DNA of 57,237 bases, taken from contig NMRA01000049.1 in NCBI GenBank assembly GCA_002633005.1, positions 656,636 through 713,872 of the forward strand, given 5' to 3'. Below the pieces are notes generated by a model, which saw nothing but the letters and a program-made list of their open reading frames with translations, was not told the origin of the DNA and ran no database searches. A program made the position numbers and the translations under genes. Every line of letters begins with the position of its first letter. The first letter of the stretch is position 1. Positions 12,198 through 21,686 of the stretch are shown piece after piece. The stretch comes from Phoronis australis (Eukaryota; Phoronida; Phoronidae).

Positions 12198-14275
12198 AGG
12201 AATGTTGAATGTGAGAAAACATCTCGTTTAAACACCCAAAAACGTCACTATTTCCGTTGCAGTCTGCAAGCCAACATGTCTTGCCGCAAGTGTCTTGCGT
12301 TGCGGAACGCTTCTGTTAAAGCAAGTTTTCAGAAATTCCCATTACAAAATTATGCTACTGCTTCATGCACGTGTTTCCGCTAAAACCGCACATCCTTAAT
12401 AAAACAACCTCTGCATATGCACGACATGAGACAGGTCTTGGTATCGAGTAAGTTTGACTTGGTAGCCCAGTAGGTGGTACACCAAGTGCTGTAGTGTTAA
12501 AATCAGAGCTAAGTAGGCGCCCAACTGAAGCCCACCGTATCACCTTGAGCACTGAACGTAACTTACGGGTGCGTAGGCGCTACGTTCAAATGCCAAAAGG
12601 TGGCTGGATGCGCCTACGTGCTCCTACCCCACCCAATGCAGCACTAGGTACACCTCAGTAGTTGGAGAAAGGTGTAACAGCGGTCAACAGATAGTTTGGA
12701 CAAATGTAGTTAGGCCGCTCCCACCGTAGTTACCGTTGCGAAGTCAGACATACCAAAGAGGCCCCTTCTTACGTACCACAACAAAACTCCGTTCCGCAAA
12801 CCCGGCCAAGACATTAGCGATGGACGAAAACAGTGACTGAGTTCTACTCCGTTGTTCAAAATTCCAGCCTCACCGACCTTTCAGTGATCGCAAATTTACT
12901 ACGCTAAAATAGTAAGCGTCTTTCATTTGCAGAAGTTAGCGTGACTTTGTGTCATCTTGCGTTATGACAAGTTTCTCAGCGTTCCGTAGACCTCGGACAC
13001 TTGTGAAGAAAGCTAGTGTGATCGCGTACTATGCATCGCGTTACTTATCAGTCTTGCGTGATCTTGAGTTTTCGCAAAATTTCTTGGTTCTACTAAACAC
13101 ACCCCTGGCTCACACCTGTTCCGTAAGTGCGAGAGCCTTTCGAAAACGCATGGTCAGGCAAAACTTATCGAGGAAGAACGTTGTCACTCTAGCTTTCTTC
13201 ACGAAAATCATGATCTTTGGCCTGATTTCCGACCTTTATTGTACCCGTCATGAGTTTCCATTAATATTCAGATACAGGGAATTTCGCCATGGCCAGAATG
13301 AGAATTATCAGAGATCGGCGCATTATTGGAATCTGTTGGCTGCGAGGCTTATCTTCGTGTTGATTTTTGAGGTAAGAAGTTAGTGCCACGATTTTGGCAC
13401 ACGACAATCGATTACCACTTTTCAACTTGTGACCGACATATATTCATTGGACTTCTGGAAGTTAAGATTGGTCAAAATACAGTCTGTACTCAGAGTATTG
13501 CCTCCCACCAGTAGCAAAACAGTTGCGTAGGCGCCACTGAATTATCTTGGATCTTGTTGAAAGTCAATGTTGTAACCGCTGAACAAGTTTTCATACGGTA
13601 TCAATTTACAGGGGTTTACTATTACCATATATCTGATCCCTACCACCGGGAACAAGAAAAAAATATTTGTTCAGAACTGAAGGAAGAAATCAAATACATT
13701 ATGCCTCGGATAATACGCCACTTTCGCGATCAAGGCGTAAACGATGTATTATCCGTTTGACGGTTTATCCGTAAACCTTTGGAAAGGTGCTCTCACATAG
13801 TACTCAAAGGCTTGCGTAGAGATGATTCAATTCCATTGTCTTGGTGAAGTAGTTTCATGACAGGATAGCCACGACCTTAGGATCACGTGCTTTTATACAG
13901 GAAAAGCAAAATGCAAATCACCATATGTTTTGCCGGAAGTAACAGTCATGGTTTAATACTGAAAAGACGGAGTAGACGTAACGAATCGGGAACGGTGTAT
14001 TCAAATGGCAAGTAAATTGGCGAATCCAAAACGACAGTTTAAATCCATGCAAGTCGTCATTTTATCAATTGCAGCACTGCGTCTACATTCTCACCTGGTT
14101 GGTAGCCTCCAGTGTCCCGGATGTGCCCACAGACATCAAGGTGCTGCAGCTGCGCCAAGCCTACCTCGCAAAGAAGGCGCTGTATAAGCAACAAGTAGAA
14201 AGATCCCAAGACAAACTGCGAAGAAGAAGTATGCCACCGGGCAACAGACTCTCCGGATTGTCGGTGCATTTGTAG
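681..14275 (+). CDS. Anoctamin (TMEM16 family) gene, 3' half, 8 core exons
   Basis: This gene encodes a TMEM16 protein, a ten-pass membrane protein acting as a Ca2+-activated chloride channel and/or phospholipid scramblase. The exons in the window are 681-792, 2414-2566, 5291-5427, 7844-7996, 8992-9044, 10230-10405, 13272-13371 and 14075-14275. All have GT/AG borders and the phase is consistent at each junction, giving about 361 residues up to the TAG stop. They cover TM5 to TM10 and a short tail. The six classical Ca2+ ligands are present: Asn at 2541, Glu at 2553, Glu at 5412 and 5421, Glu at 7924, Asp at 7936. The TM6 Lys four residues before the Asn (2529) is also kept, and this N-x3-E spacing is like the ANO5/ANO6 branch. 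N-terminal exons lie left of the window. I cannot say which paralogue this is, nor channel versus scramblase. A weak ATTAAA at 14917 could be the poly(A) signal. Confidence 0.93.
2414..2566 (+). CDS. Anoctamin exon, TM6 with first Ca2+ ligands
   Basis: The exon begins after ttccctag and ends at CC|GTAAGC. It reads [20 protein letters not shown], then [20 protein letters not shown], then [10 protein letters not shown]. The Gly-Arg-Pro-Gly turn, the Glu-Glu-Cys...Gly-Cys pair and the TM6 helix are diagnostic of anoctamins. Asn (2541-2543) and Glu (2553-2555), four residues apart, match the TM6 Ca2+-binding pair. The Lys at 2529-2531 matches the pore-lining TM6 lysine. Confidence 0.93.
2716..2977. 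mobile_element. Small inverted-repeat element, family GTTCCAAGAAACTGACTT, copy 1
   Basis: The ends are GGGGACCTGTTCCAAGAAAC and, on the right, the inverse of that sequence (gtcagttttcttggaatggg). The body is AT-rich and itself full of AAGTC/GACTT inverted words. It has no coding capacity. With the copies at 3625 and 4119 it forms a family of about 240-260 bp, a non-autonomous DNA transposon (MITE) by structure. All three copies sit in one anoctamin intron. Confidence 0.75.
3625..3861. mobile_element. Small inverted-repeat element, same family, copy 2
   Basis: It starts GGGGCCCGTTCCAAGAAAA and ends with the inverse (gtcagtttcttgtaacgggcccc). The interior repeats the CTTAAGT / ACTTAAG pattern seen in copies 1 and 3. 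No clear target duplication is visible. Confidence 0.75.
4119..4368. mobile_element. Small inverted-repeat element, same family, copy 3
   Basis: It starts GGGGCCTGTTCCAAGAAAC and ends with the inverse, TTGGAACGGGCCCC. The flanking bases ...CAG and CAG... could be a three-base target duplication, but they overlap the ends and are not decisive. Confidence 0.75.
5291..5427 (+). CDS. Anoctamin exon, WEQDY motif and start of TM7
   Basis: The exon follows ttgttgacag and ends at G|GTAAGA. It reads [13 protein letters not shown], then a short linker, then [20 protein letters not shown] and LEL. The WEQDY...GLFxEYLE block is the anoctamin hallmark before TM7. Glu at 5412-5414 and 5421-5423 match the two TM7 Ca2+ ligands. 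The preceding intron (2567-5290) holds three copies of one small inverted-repeat element. Confidence 0.93.
5745..5836. repeat. Degenerate short tandem repeat
   Basis: About six imperfect copies of a roughly 15-base unit like AAACGCAGACCTAGA are present in the intron between the exons at 5291 and 7844. The copies vary in length and sequence. They explain the Phe/Arg/Ser-rich open frame on the opposite strand, which I do not consider a gene. Confidence 0.5.
7201..7459 (+). mobile_element. MITE, family GCGCGCACCCAG, copy A
   Basis: The left end is ATGCGCGCACCCAG followed by a run of G and GGGCTCG. The right end carries CGAGCCCCC and a decayed GGTTTGCATGCAT. The interior markers GAAGTGGACAAA, GAGACAAAA and AAGGTCC are shared with copies at 15746, 23597, 33109 and 48691. 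The mirror-image ends (GCGCGCACCCAG / CTGGGTGCGCGC) and the absence of coding sequence indicate a non-autonomous DNA transposon. Confidence 0.7.
7844..7996 (+). CDS. Anoctamin exon, TM7-TM8 core
   Basis: The exon follows attaattatag and ends at ATT G|GTAAAG. It reads [20 protein letters not shown], then [15 protein letters not shown], then [10 protein letters not shown]. This is the most conserved stretch of the family and spans TM7 and TM8. Glu 7924-7926 and Asp 7936-7938 match the TM8 Ca2+ ligands. The 3' boundary falls in the cytosolic loop after TM8 and is in phase 1. Confidence 0.95.
8197..8409 (+). CDS. Probable in-frame cassette exon of the anoctamin gene (acidic Ser/Thr-rich linker)
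   Basis: This stretch lies between two certain anoctamin exons. It is bordered by ttgtag before it and ATAG|GTGAAC after it. It is 213 bases (71 codons), open throughout, with both ends in phase 1, so it can be included or skipped without shifting the frame. It starts [18 protein letters not shown] and ends EHQQSLI. It is rich in Asp, Glu, Ser and Thr, with no hydrophobic segment. If used, it would extend the cytosolic loop between TM8 and TM9 exactly at the conserved QDI/GIW junction. I know of no vertebrate anoctamin with an insert here. The acceptor has a weak pyrimidine tract, so constant use, alternative use and non-use all remain possible. Confidence 0.6.
8992..9044 (+). CDS. Anoctamin exon, start of TM9
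   Basis: This short 53-base exon follows taatttttcag and ends at AAC|GTAAGC. It reads (G)[17 protein letters not shown]. It matches the anoctamin segment following DIG and leading into TM9. Its size and phases (1 in, 0 out) match the corresponding small exon as I recall it from vertebrate anoctamin genes. The Gly codon is split G|GA, so it joins in frame to exon 7844-7996 or to the putative cassette exon. Confidence 0.88.
9151..9405. repeat. Degenerate two-copy tandem repeat in an anoctamin intron
   Basis: Two adjacent stretches of about 140 bases share TTT(A/T)G(A)TTTT.CTCATATTTAGTAC, ACTCCAGG, then ATTTTCAAG(A/G)TCACAGCG. A shorter third trace lies near 9671-9710 (TTGTGCTCATATTTTCTAGG, then ACTCCAG). 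No coding sequence was seen. Confidence 0.45.
10230..10405 (+). CDS. Anoctamin exon, TM9 and glycosylated outer loop
   Basis: The exon follows tctgtccgtag and ends at TGC CG|GTACGA. It reads [16 protein letters not shown], then a loop holding NYS, NWT, NTS and NVT sequons, ending in TTCR. The TSDF...LVY motif and the [15 protein letters not shown] loop are typical of anoctamins. The loop is extracellular, so the sequons are plausible N-glycosylation sites. Reading on past the donor runs into a stop within about 22 codons, which supports the splice call. Confidence 0.92.
10554..10640. repeat. Decayed 21-bp TATCGATA-type repeats
   Basis: Four degenerate units of about 21 bases are visible, one keeping the full CTATCGATAG core at 10623-10632. 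They resemble the units of the large arrays at 42942 and 43943. This looks like an old, shrunken array of the same satellite inside the anoctamin intron 10406-13271. Confidence 0.45.
10783..11050 (+). repeat. Interspersed element related to the sequence at 1-213
   Basis: The left end CCCGGGGTCTAAC...ACTCGAAAA is the inverse of the right end of the copy at window start. The right part shares ACTCGAACTAATAGCTCTAAT and the AATTATC block with it. There is no coding capacity. It is probably a short inverted-repeat element. Confidence 0.4.
11505..11540. repeat. Perfect 16-bp hairpin
   Basis: AACAATAAACAGATAT is followed by TTTA and then by its exact reverse complement. It lies in the intron 10406-13271 and has no visible gene context. 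It may be the remnant of an inverted-repeat element. Confidence 0.75.
12154..12195. repeat. TAA trinucleotide microsatellite
   Basis: About 14 uninterrupted TAA/ATA units lie in the anoctamin intron 10406-13271. Confidence 0.9.
13272..13371 (+). CDS. Anoctamin exon, entry to TM10
   Basis: The exon follows ttaatattcag and ends at GAG|GTAAGA. It reads [20 protein letters not shown], then [13 protein letters not shown]. The Cys-Arg-Tyr-Arg joint with the preceding exon (CG|A) restores the conserved CRYR motif. YWxxLAARLxFxxxFE is the standard TM10 entry of anoctamins. The preceding intron, about 2.9 kb, is the longest in the window. Confidence 0.93.
14075..14275 (+). CDS. Anoctamin last exon, TM10 end and C-terminal tail
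   Basis: The exon follows tttatcaattgcag and runs to a TAG stop. It reads [20 protein letters not shown], then a basic, helical-looking tail of about 45 residues ending SVHL. The (I/V)PDVPxD motif at the inner end of TM10 is conserved in the family; its Asp (14120-14122) corresponds to the TM10 acidic residue implicated in the third Ca2+ site. The final Val-His-Leu could act as a class II PDZ ligand, but that is only a guess. Confidence 0.9.
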   Translation, partial: HCVYILTWLVASSVPDVPTDIKVLQLRQAYLAKKALYKQQVERSQDKLRRRSMPPGNRLSGLSVHL

Positions 14276-14712
14276 TGCGACACCCGTAAATTGTGCAACG
14301 TCGACATTTCATCTTTAGGCTCACAAGCTAAAGGAATGTTTTCAGCAAAGTGCAAATCTTGCAAGAGCAACGGCTATGTGGTTATAAACCGCGGTCCATC
14401 AAAGAAACTGAGTTTTCTTTAACTTGCTTGTTGTGATTATAAAACTGATTTCAGCTTACTTCCAACTCAGATGAAATGTGACAACAGATATAGATAACAT
14501 ATTCATAACATTTACACGCACATACACATTCAACACCATTAGGGGAAAACACACCAGTACGATTGACGACTCTCTATTCAACTTTCCATACCTTAATGTA
14601 AAGTCGTGTGCAGAACTGATTGTTAGTCTGATAGGAATGGATGTTATGCTGCTGTGACTGTTCGCAGACTCCGCCAACACATAAAAAGCATAACAGCGCT
14701 ATTTTTCGATAC

Positions 14713-14869
14713 CATAGGTGGATCCAGAGAAGGGGTTAAGGAATCCGGACACCCTTTTCCCTTTGATTTAGTGATATCAAATCTAGAATTTTCAAATTGT
14801 TGACTTTGACCCTCTTTTAAAAAATCCTTGGTCCGACCCCCTTTTAAAAACACTAGGTCCATCCCTGGA
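14713..14869. mobile_element. Short hAT-like MITE (GGTGGATCCAGAG end)
   Basis: The left end is CATAGGTGGATCCAGAG and the right end is CTAGGTCCATCCCTGG, roughly inverted to each other. Between them are two T/A-rich copies of CCTTTT. The ends resemble the CAGTGGCGGATCTAG family seen at 28432 and elsewhere. No coding sequence is present. It lies just downstream of the anoctamin stop. Confidence 0.5.
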
Positions 14870-15745
14870 CAACATCACACTATTGATTTTAATAACCCAT
14901 AAATACAATGTCACGTATTAAAAGTAGACCCAGTAACCAGCACATTCCTGAACCCAAAACCTCCCTGTCTTTGACTAAGAACACTACACCCACAAAGTTT
15001 ACAAAAGCTTGACTTGACTCCCGGTAACAGTCTTTTCAAGTTGGCTGTGATGGTTTGGGCGAAGGTTTTCTGTATCGTTCACCTCTAATACATGTACGTT
15101 TTATCTCCTCTGATGATATGTTTTTAGTTGAAATAAGTCGTTTGTACTTGTGCATATCCTATGCATATAACATCGATTATTGTCAGCGCGCTTACTGCAC
15201 ATTTTTTGCTACCATTTTGTCCTTAAACCAGATGAGAATTGATTTCTGAAATATTTCGTTTACCCTATTCAGATCTACTGGATAGTTTGGAGGTGCCTAT
15301 ATTTGTGACACGCTGTTCTATCGTCCCGACGTTCTCGCGGCTCAAAATTCCTATGCATCAGTGTTCGATTTTTCCGATATTTACTCGACTTGGTGCTAAC
15401 TGGTTCCGTTATAACTTGGGTGTCATTTCAGAGTTTTAGTGATGACGTGTCGTGGCAGTAGGTAACGCAATTTGAGCCCGGAAATAAGAATAGACATGCC
15501 GTCACACTGGGTCCAAAACGTCATGACGTCAAAATGACGTCATGCTAAGCATTCCTATACCGTAGGTTTGGAGTTTTTTTGTTAGCCATAGCAAAATTTT
15601 CACGAGTATTCTGACCATATTTTTGTTCGTGTTTGATAAACAAATGCATCTATCCCCCTGGCAAGTAATTGCTGTGTGGCGAATATTCAACACTGAACGG
15701 CGCACGTTCGAGATTTGTAATCAAACGTCAGAGTGTCTACCTTTT

Positions 15746-16007
15746 CGTGCGCGCACCAAGGGGGGCTCGGAGGGCTCGTTTGAACGAGCCCCCCATTTGG
15801 CAAGGTGGACAAAAAGGTCCGCCTCATAGAAACAAAAAGTCAGAGAAAAGGAGACAAAAGTCCACTAAAAAGACACAAAAGCTCAATTCACAGCTCTGGA
15901 CGTGGTACCCCGTTTTTTTTTAGTCCTTCGGCTATTTTGTCGGTAAAAGGTCCACATCGTCGGAAATTCGAGCCCCCCCCTATATTAAAGGCTGGGTGCA
16001 CGCATGC
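15746..16007 (+). mobile_element. MITE, family GCGCGCACCCAG, copy B
   Basis: This is the most complete copy. It begins CGTGCGCGCACCAAGGGGGG and ends GGCTGGGTGCACGCATGC, clear inverted ends, with CTCG...CGAGCCCCCC just inside both. The interior AAGGTGGACAAAAAGGTCC is shared with copies D and E. Confidence 0.75.
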
Positions 16008-18527
16008 TTCTAAGTCTCATGTAGTCTAGCTATGATCCCATCGCTTCATCTAAAAACCGAAACAAAAACCTGTGACAAACAATACTGGCGCAGACTCGTT
16101 TCAATTTTGCGTTTGCTTCCTGTTTTCATTGAAAAGTGACTCCATTTCGCCGCTCACTGTACCCCACCACCTCTCTGAAAAGTGTTGTTTTGAGGCTTTG
16201 GACCCAAACATCTGATGCTCACCAAGGCGTTGCGCAGACCGGACATTGAATTTACGGGTCAAGGGATTATCAGGCTTGGGGGACATCGGCTTCGTCGGTC
16301 ACCCAGCTGAGGGGTTATGGCGGTGAAGGTACACCAAGACGAGTATCACCAGACGGGGAGAGCCATCATCTTTGAAGCAATGGGATGGGAAAATAAAGAG
16401 TCTGTGTATTTATGGACGAGATCCTTTTTCATTCAGTGTTGGCACTTCAATCAGTTTCATATTCAGAAAACACATGTTTAAAGTCAAATCAACATTACAA
16501 AGAAACAAAACATTATTAAAAATTGTGAATATTTTTTTGTCAAAACCACAACATGTGTAGTTACTTTCTTATTTGAAAAGATAGCGAGAGTAATTTCGCT
16601 CTTTAGAGTACACGTTCATTTTTCAAAATTAAAAATGGTCACAGTTTTCCAAATAACACTTGATAAATGTTGGACTGATGAAATGGAAAATGTCAAAACG
16701 TTCTTAATAAAAAGATGTGGAAGATCTGGAAATAAACTAGTGAACATTTATCATCATCTTGCGTAGTTTTAGCGATTTTTGTGAGAAAAAAACATATGCC
16801 ACCCAGCTACATCTATGAACGATTTGTAAATGTATTGTAAAATTAACTGAAAACATTATCAGTTTGGTAATACATTTCTGCGTATACCTTCAATAACAAC
16901 ATTAACATGTTTATAATGGTAGTGCCGACTTTCACCACCATGTGGCGCTCATTAATTCAGACATTTGCCTTAGATTTGCATTTACATACGAAAAAATGGA
17001 AATTATTTGCGTTTTTATGATGTGATGCAACCCGTGGACATGTTGTTTTGCGGTATCATTTCTACTTCATTGTTTTAGAATTGGCCAAATCTGAACGACA
17101 CATTTCACGGAAAAGCACAAATTTTCAACATGGTAAAATATAAAAGTGTGTGATATCAAAAACTTCAAAACCCCTTTAAAGAAACACAGACGTCGTTTTA
17201 TGGGCAAACGCTACTGTATGCTCACCTGCTTAAGTCCAATTGGAACTCACTATGAATTGTAAGCAGTCCATTTAACTCATTGATAAAATGCAAGTGGAGT
17301 TAAAATTTTGTAAATGACAATGTACTTTTGTGCAGTTTTCGTGGTTTCAAAACAGCAAGTATTGGCCATCCAATTTTCGTTTCACTTGCTCCCCCTACCG
17401 GCAATTAGGCACACGTGTAATCCTTTGGAAATGCCGTCGGCAAGTTCGTTTTTTGCTCAGCGACATTTACACGATATGACACGTACAAGCCAAAGGTTGA
17501 AGCATTACATAGAACGCTAGAGTGAAGCAACGAACACTGCCGATTAGACAGCTTAGGTATATAAACATCAAGGTGAGATATCATATCCATTATCTACTAC
17601 AGCCGATTACGCTTGTGCCGCGTTAGGAAATCATTACAGTCGCGTGTGTTACTTTTAACAGCACATAAATGTCCATTGATAACGACAGTACCCCTATAGC
17701 GGGTAAATTTTCTCGTATGCTCTGCTGGTGTAGAAGAGGGTGGATGCGTAAGGCACTAGAATTTTTCAACAGACTAATTGATGTCGCGTTATACTAAGCA
17801 TAACTGCACAATAATAAACACACAAACGGTGTTTTGTTCATCTCTACAACCTTTTCAAATGTGAACGTATGAACACCGGTCATGCTAGTCGAGTCGCGTG
17901 ACTAAAACAGTCAGATTCCTGACTGCTTTTCAGTTATCACAAATTCCACGAGCGTACTGACGACTGGAACGAGGCTACTACCAACTGAGTGCCTGCCACC
18001 TGCCATTCCGCTAGGATACGTTAGTAAAAGGCCCGGTTCAACCATAGTCGCAAAACATCGCCTTCACTGACGTGTCGTTGCGGGCGTAATATCGCTTTTC
18101 TCACAAGAAATGCAGTCTACGGAACGTTTCCCCGACGTTATCTACTTCAAGGCACATAAACCTCTTGCCCGAACTCTAACGCAAGCTATTTTCCTCTCGT
18201 AGACGCACATTCCTATCCCGCATCACTTTTCACATCTCGCGGGAACAGACCAATCCTGCTGTCACACATGACAAGCCAGCGGCAGCAACAATGGCACGCC
18301 GCTTCTTTTTCTCTTGTCACCTTGCAGGTCCTGATATAGGGGCTATTTGCTCTTTACTATGAATTTCAACTTAGAAACTGAGGCACCACTCCTACCTGCC
18401 GTAACGAAACCAAACTTGAAGTGCATTGATGCAACTTGAGTTAGCGTTTGTTTTGGAATTTTCGTCGCAAAATCACCACTGAATGGCAATTGTAATGTGA
18501 TCAAGAGAAAGACATGTCTATGGCAGT
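16008..18527. other. Intergenic sequence, no gene seen
   Basis: This stretch separates the anoctamin 3' end from the LRR gene 3' end, which converge. I see no exon-like open frame, RNA gene or repeat array here. The part 16900-17150 shares scattered words with 25880-26130 (for example GTTTTTATGAT and the following AACCCRTGG), probably an old dispersed repeat. Confidence 0.4.
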
Positions 18528-18533
18528 TTATTT
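18528..18533 (-). terminator. Candidate poly(A) signal of the LRR gene
   Basis: TTTATT on the + strand reads AATAAA on the - strand, about 360 bases downstream of the LRR stop. It is the nearest perfect AATAAA I found after the stop. Confidence 0.35.
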
Positions 18534-18891
18534 GATGCTATCTTGAGGGAAGTGTACGCAAAATTTCTTTGGACTGGTGACAGTTGTAGTTCGGAATACA
18601 GCCAGCCAGGTAGCTGAGTACGACAGCGTCAAAACGCAGCTAGGAATCGATGTGAGGTAAACATCACTTTTTCAGTGTAGCACAGATTGTTGCACAACAA
18701 CTGACTAATACCATTGTTTTAGGACCGGTGACATAGCTAGTTGACTCAACGAAGATCGTAGTTTTGTCAGATTTCATTACTCCATTTTTTTCCGCATCGT
18801 TCCAAAGATGTACATTTTTGCTTATACATATTTTGTGCCAAAGTTACCAAAGCTCATAGCGTTCATTTATGTCGATGTTACTTAGTGTTGT

Positions 18892-19126
18892 TCAGAATTG
18901 CTCGTTTAACTGTTCCGCAGCGTTGTCATTGACGAAAGTTTGGTACCTTGTTCCCGAACACACAATTCCTCGCTTTCTATACGCAGCAACCACTCCAATC
19001 GCCAGTAAAACGGCTGCTCCCGCACAGCAAGGGATGACGACGGTATAAGTCCAATTCATACATGAGAATTCGAAGACTTTCAGATCCACGATTATTTTAT
19101 CTCGCAGAGACGGAGGGTTGAAGCAC
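18892..19126 (-). CDS. LRR receptor exon 2 (end of LRRCT, membrane segment, tail)
   Basis: The first base completes an Arg codon. It then reads CFNPPSLRDKIIVDLKVFEF and SC, supplying the last two LRRCT cysteines. The helix TVVIPCCAGAAVLLAIGVVA follows, then AYRKRG and a short tail with YQTF, ending EQLNEQF and a stop. The basic RKRG after the helix fits a type I orientation. Confidence 0.92.
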
Positions 19127-21686
19127 CTAAAAGAGCAAATTGCAAAGAGTTCAAGTGAGTTCAGTAACATTCGGTCACTGAATAGTTTTGCGTGTTTATA
19201 TTTCGAAAAAAAACAACTCTATGAAAAGATTTCCGTCTGACCAGACCATATGGCACGAAAACCTAAGACCGAACGTTCCCACGTCCGGCAAAAGTAAAAA
19301 TGTTCTTTAGTCAGAATTAAGATCGAAGGTTCACAATCCCGAACATCAACAAGCCCGAAAACTAGCAGAACCCTAATCCAAAGTCGTCGCCGCAGAGCAG
19401 CAAAATATATTGCTGGCCAAAGAAAATTTAGAAACGCCAATCGTTGCGACAATTAAAACAAAGCACACATTGCCGATTATTATTCGTAACTTTAGGCACT
19501 TGCGTCAAGGCAAATTTGTCTCAGACTGGACTAGCGCATACAAATTTCCGAACAGTTTGTTCATAATCACTGTTCGGAGCCTCGTACAAAACATCTTTGT
19601 CATGAAAGTCCAAGTCAAAACAAACTGATAAATTTCGCACTTAGAACATTTGAACTATCGGACCTTCGAATGGTCGACATAACAATTTGATTATAATTAA
19701 TAAAGCTCTTGCTACGTTGATTACTCTAATTAAGGCACAGTAGTCAAATTCTGAATTCCGCTGATCACATGGTCTATTACGTCACAAGAAAGCAGGCGGT
19801 GGTCGGTGGTTTACCTGCGCATGTTATAGTTTTGGCCGGATTTTCCTAGTCCGTCGATACGACACAGATGCTGTCCTTACAAGCTTTATAATTTTTACAG
19901 AGATCGTCCTAATCCTCACAAACATGAAGTGCTTTTCTAATTAGCCATTTTGCTACAATGAGTGTATCCATTCTCAAATGCAATCACATAAGTTCAAAAA
20001 TCACTAGAGATGTTAAACTTTCAGCCGAGTTCGACAGCGGCTCACGATAAAGAAATGTATTCGAGAGCAAAATTTTGCGAGAAAGGAAGTGAAGCGCATA
20101 TCGAAAATAAACGCACGTTGTGTAAACAGAGGAAGATTTGCTGCCCGGATCATAAAATACCCTTTTGCTCAAGTTGCGAACGCCAGGACTAGGACGGCTT
20201 CCGTAACGCAAGACACTCGTGAGACACGCAGCGAGAAATTTTACCTTTTTGAGAAGCAGTTGACTACTGAATAACGGGTATCAAACTGGTTCTCAAAATC
20301 CCAGAGCATTGAAAAGCACTTTTGTCGACAGGCTGCTAGTGCAGGCGAGTAAGATTATAGCGAAACACTCGCCTTTCACTCGCCAAAAACAAAGTCGAAA
20401 AAACAAACTCGCGCTACGATCATTGTGTCATTTATAAAGACTCACCTAGTCATGTTTCTCGATTTCGAAAACTGCGGTTGCATCAGTGCCGTCGATAACC
20501 ATACCAAGTCGCAGTTACAGTTCCATCTATTTCCTGACAAGTCAACACTGACCAGTTCTTTCAATGGTGACAAAATTGATTCACTCAGAGTTTCCAAAGA
20601 ACAATTTCGAAGAGACAGATGCTTTAGGCCCGATAATCCCTTAAACGCATCTTTGCTTACGTTTTCCAGTCTCCGATTGTTTTCCAGAAGTAAAGTCCGT
20701 GAATTCTTAAACGCCAGAAAAGCCGATTCGCTGATAACTGTCAACTCGGGCATGTTACACAAACTTAGAATTTCAACACCAACTGTTGAGTTCCACACTG
20801 AATGCGTTAGATTTTGTATGGGATTCGAGTCCAGTACGAGCTTAAGGACACTGCGAACGTTCCGCAAGGAATCAACTGGCAAGGTCTTCAAATTATTATG
20901 ACTTAAATCCAGTAATCCGAAGCGTTCTGTGGAAACAAAAACTTCAGGATGAATTTTAAATATGCGATTGTAGGACAGATCCAGGGAAATATTTGTGCTG
21001 TTGGATTGATATGTGAAAAGTCTCGACGGAAGAACAGAAAGTTTGTTCGATCGTAGATTCAAATAATTCATGTCGACTAATCCTTTGAAAGTATCCCGTG
21101 ACAAGCGTTTGATTTTGTTGTTGTTCAATAACAGAGTTTGAAGATTTGTGTATGTCTCAAATGGACTTCCGCGGACAGTGTGCAAGCCATTAAATGACAG
21201 GTCTAGGAACTCAACTTTTGGGAAGTGAGCTGAACCAAACATTTCTGCGTGTAATACTGTGAGGCCGTTGTAAGACAGACGTAGTGATTTCAACCGATCT
21301 AGCAGAATAAACGACGACCAGTCTATATCGGCCTCTCCGATGTTGTTATGACTGAGGTCTAAAACTGTCAGTAAACCAGTGTAGAGGAAAGCTTTAACTC
21401 CCACCACTTTTATAGAATTATTTTGTAAGTATAACTCCCGCAGAGAGCCAAATTGCAGGAAAAATAGTTCGGTTATGGAATTGTTCCGTGCAAAGATTAT
21501 CTCAGTGTCTGCTGGAAGGTCATACGGTAATCCATTTAACATTAGGTTATCACAGTAGGCAATTTTTGTCTCGTTATCGCATGAGCAGTTGTCTGTTGAG
21601 CACGTGTAGGTCGTTGATGTCGAGCATTCGAGTACCATCAAAAGAAGACACACGGCTGTGCTTATATAGTGAACTCTTGGCAGCAT
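18892..21686 (-). CDS. Leucine-rich-repeat single-pass membrane receptor, two exons
   Basis: The gene has exon 1 at 21686-20446 and exon 2 at 19126-18892, 491 residues in all. A signal peptide (about residues 1-24, MLPRVHYISTAVCLLLMVLE) precedes an LRRNT cap with Cys-x-Cys spacing. About 13 LRRs follow (LxxLxLxxNxI/L), then an LRRCT cap (NRWNCNCDLVWLS...CFNPPSLRDK...FSC), one membrane segment (VVIPCCAGAAVLLAIGVVAA) and a tail of about 28 residues starting RKRG. The tail contains YQTF, a YxxPhi-type sorting motif, but no TIR or kinase domain. Several N-x-S/T sites dot the ectodomain. It is likely a cell-surface recognition or adhesion protein, of the kind abundant in amphioxus and other invertebrate deuterostomes. 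It could be immune or neuronal; the sequence does not say. Confidence 0.93.
19127..20445 (-). other. Intron of the LRR receptor gene
   Basis: This phase 2 intron of 1319 bases has donor AG|GTGAGT and acceptor TTTGCTCTTTTAG|G. The split codon AG|G encodes Arg, followed directly by the third LRRCT cysteine. I see no gene or clear repeat inside it. Confidence 0.85.
20446..21686 (-). CDS. LRR receptor exon 1 (signal peptide to mid-LRRCT)
   Basis: The exon runs from the ATG at 21686 and is open for 413 codons. It ends ...SKSRNMT followed by AG|GTGAGT, a perfect consensus donor. Without splicing the frame stops immediately (AGG TGA) in the middle of the LRRCT cap, with only two of its four cysteines. 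Splicing is therefore required to make a normal cap. The long open frame on the opposite strand (20425-20901) is its shadow. Confidence 0.93.

Noticed and set aside
12949-13383. 144-codon open frame overlapping an anoctamin exon
   Set aside because: Only its last part coincides with the real exon at 13272-13371, in the exon's own frame. The rest is intron read-through before the acceptor.
20425-20901. 158-codon open frame on the + strand
   Set aside because: It is antisense to the LRR receptor exon 1 and has no domain of its own.
21658-21672. TATATAAG on the - strand near the LRR start, a possible TATA box
   Set aside because: It lies downstream of the ATG, inside codons 7-9 of the signal peptide, so it cannot be the promoter for this start.
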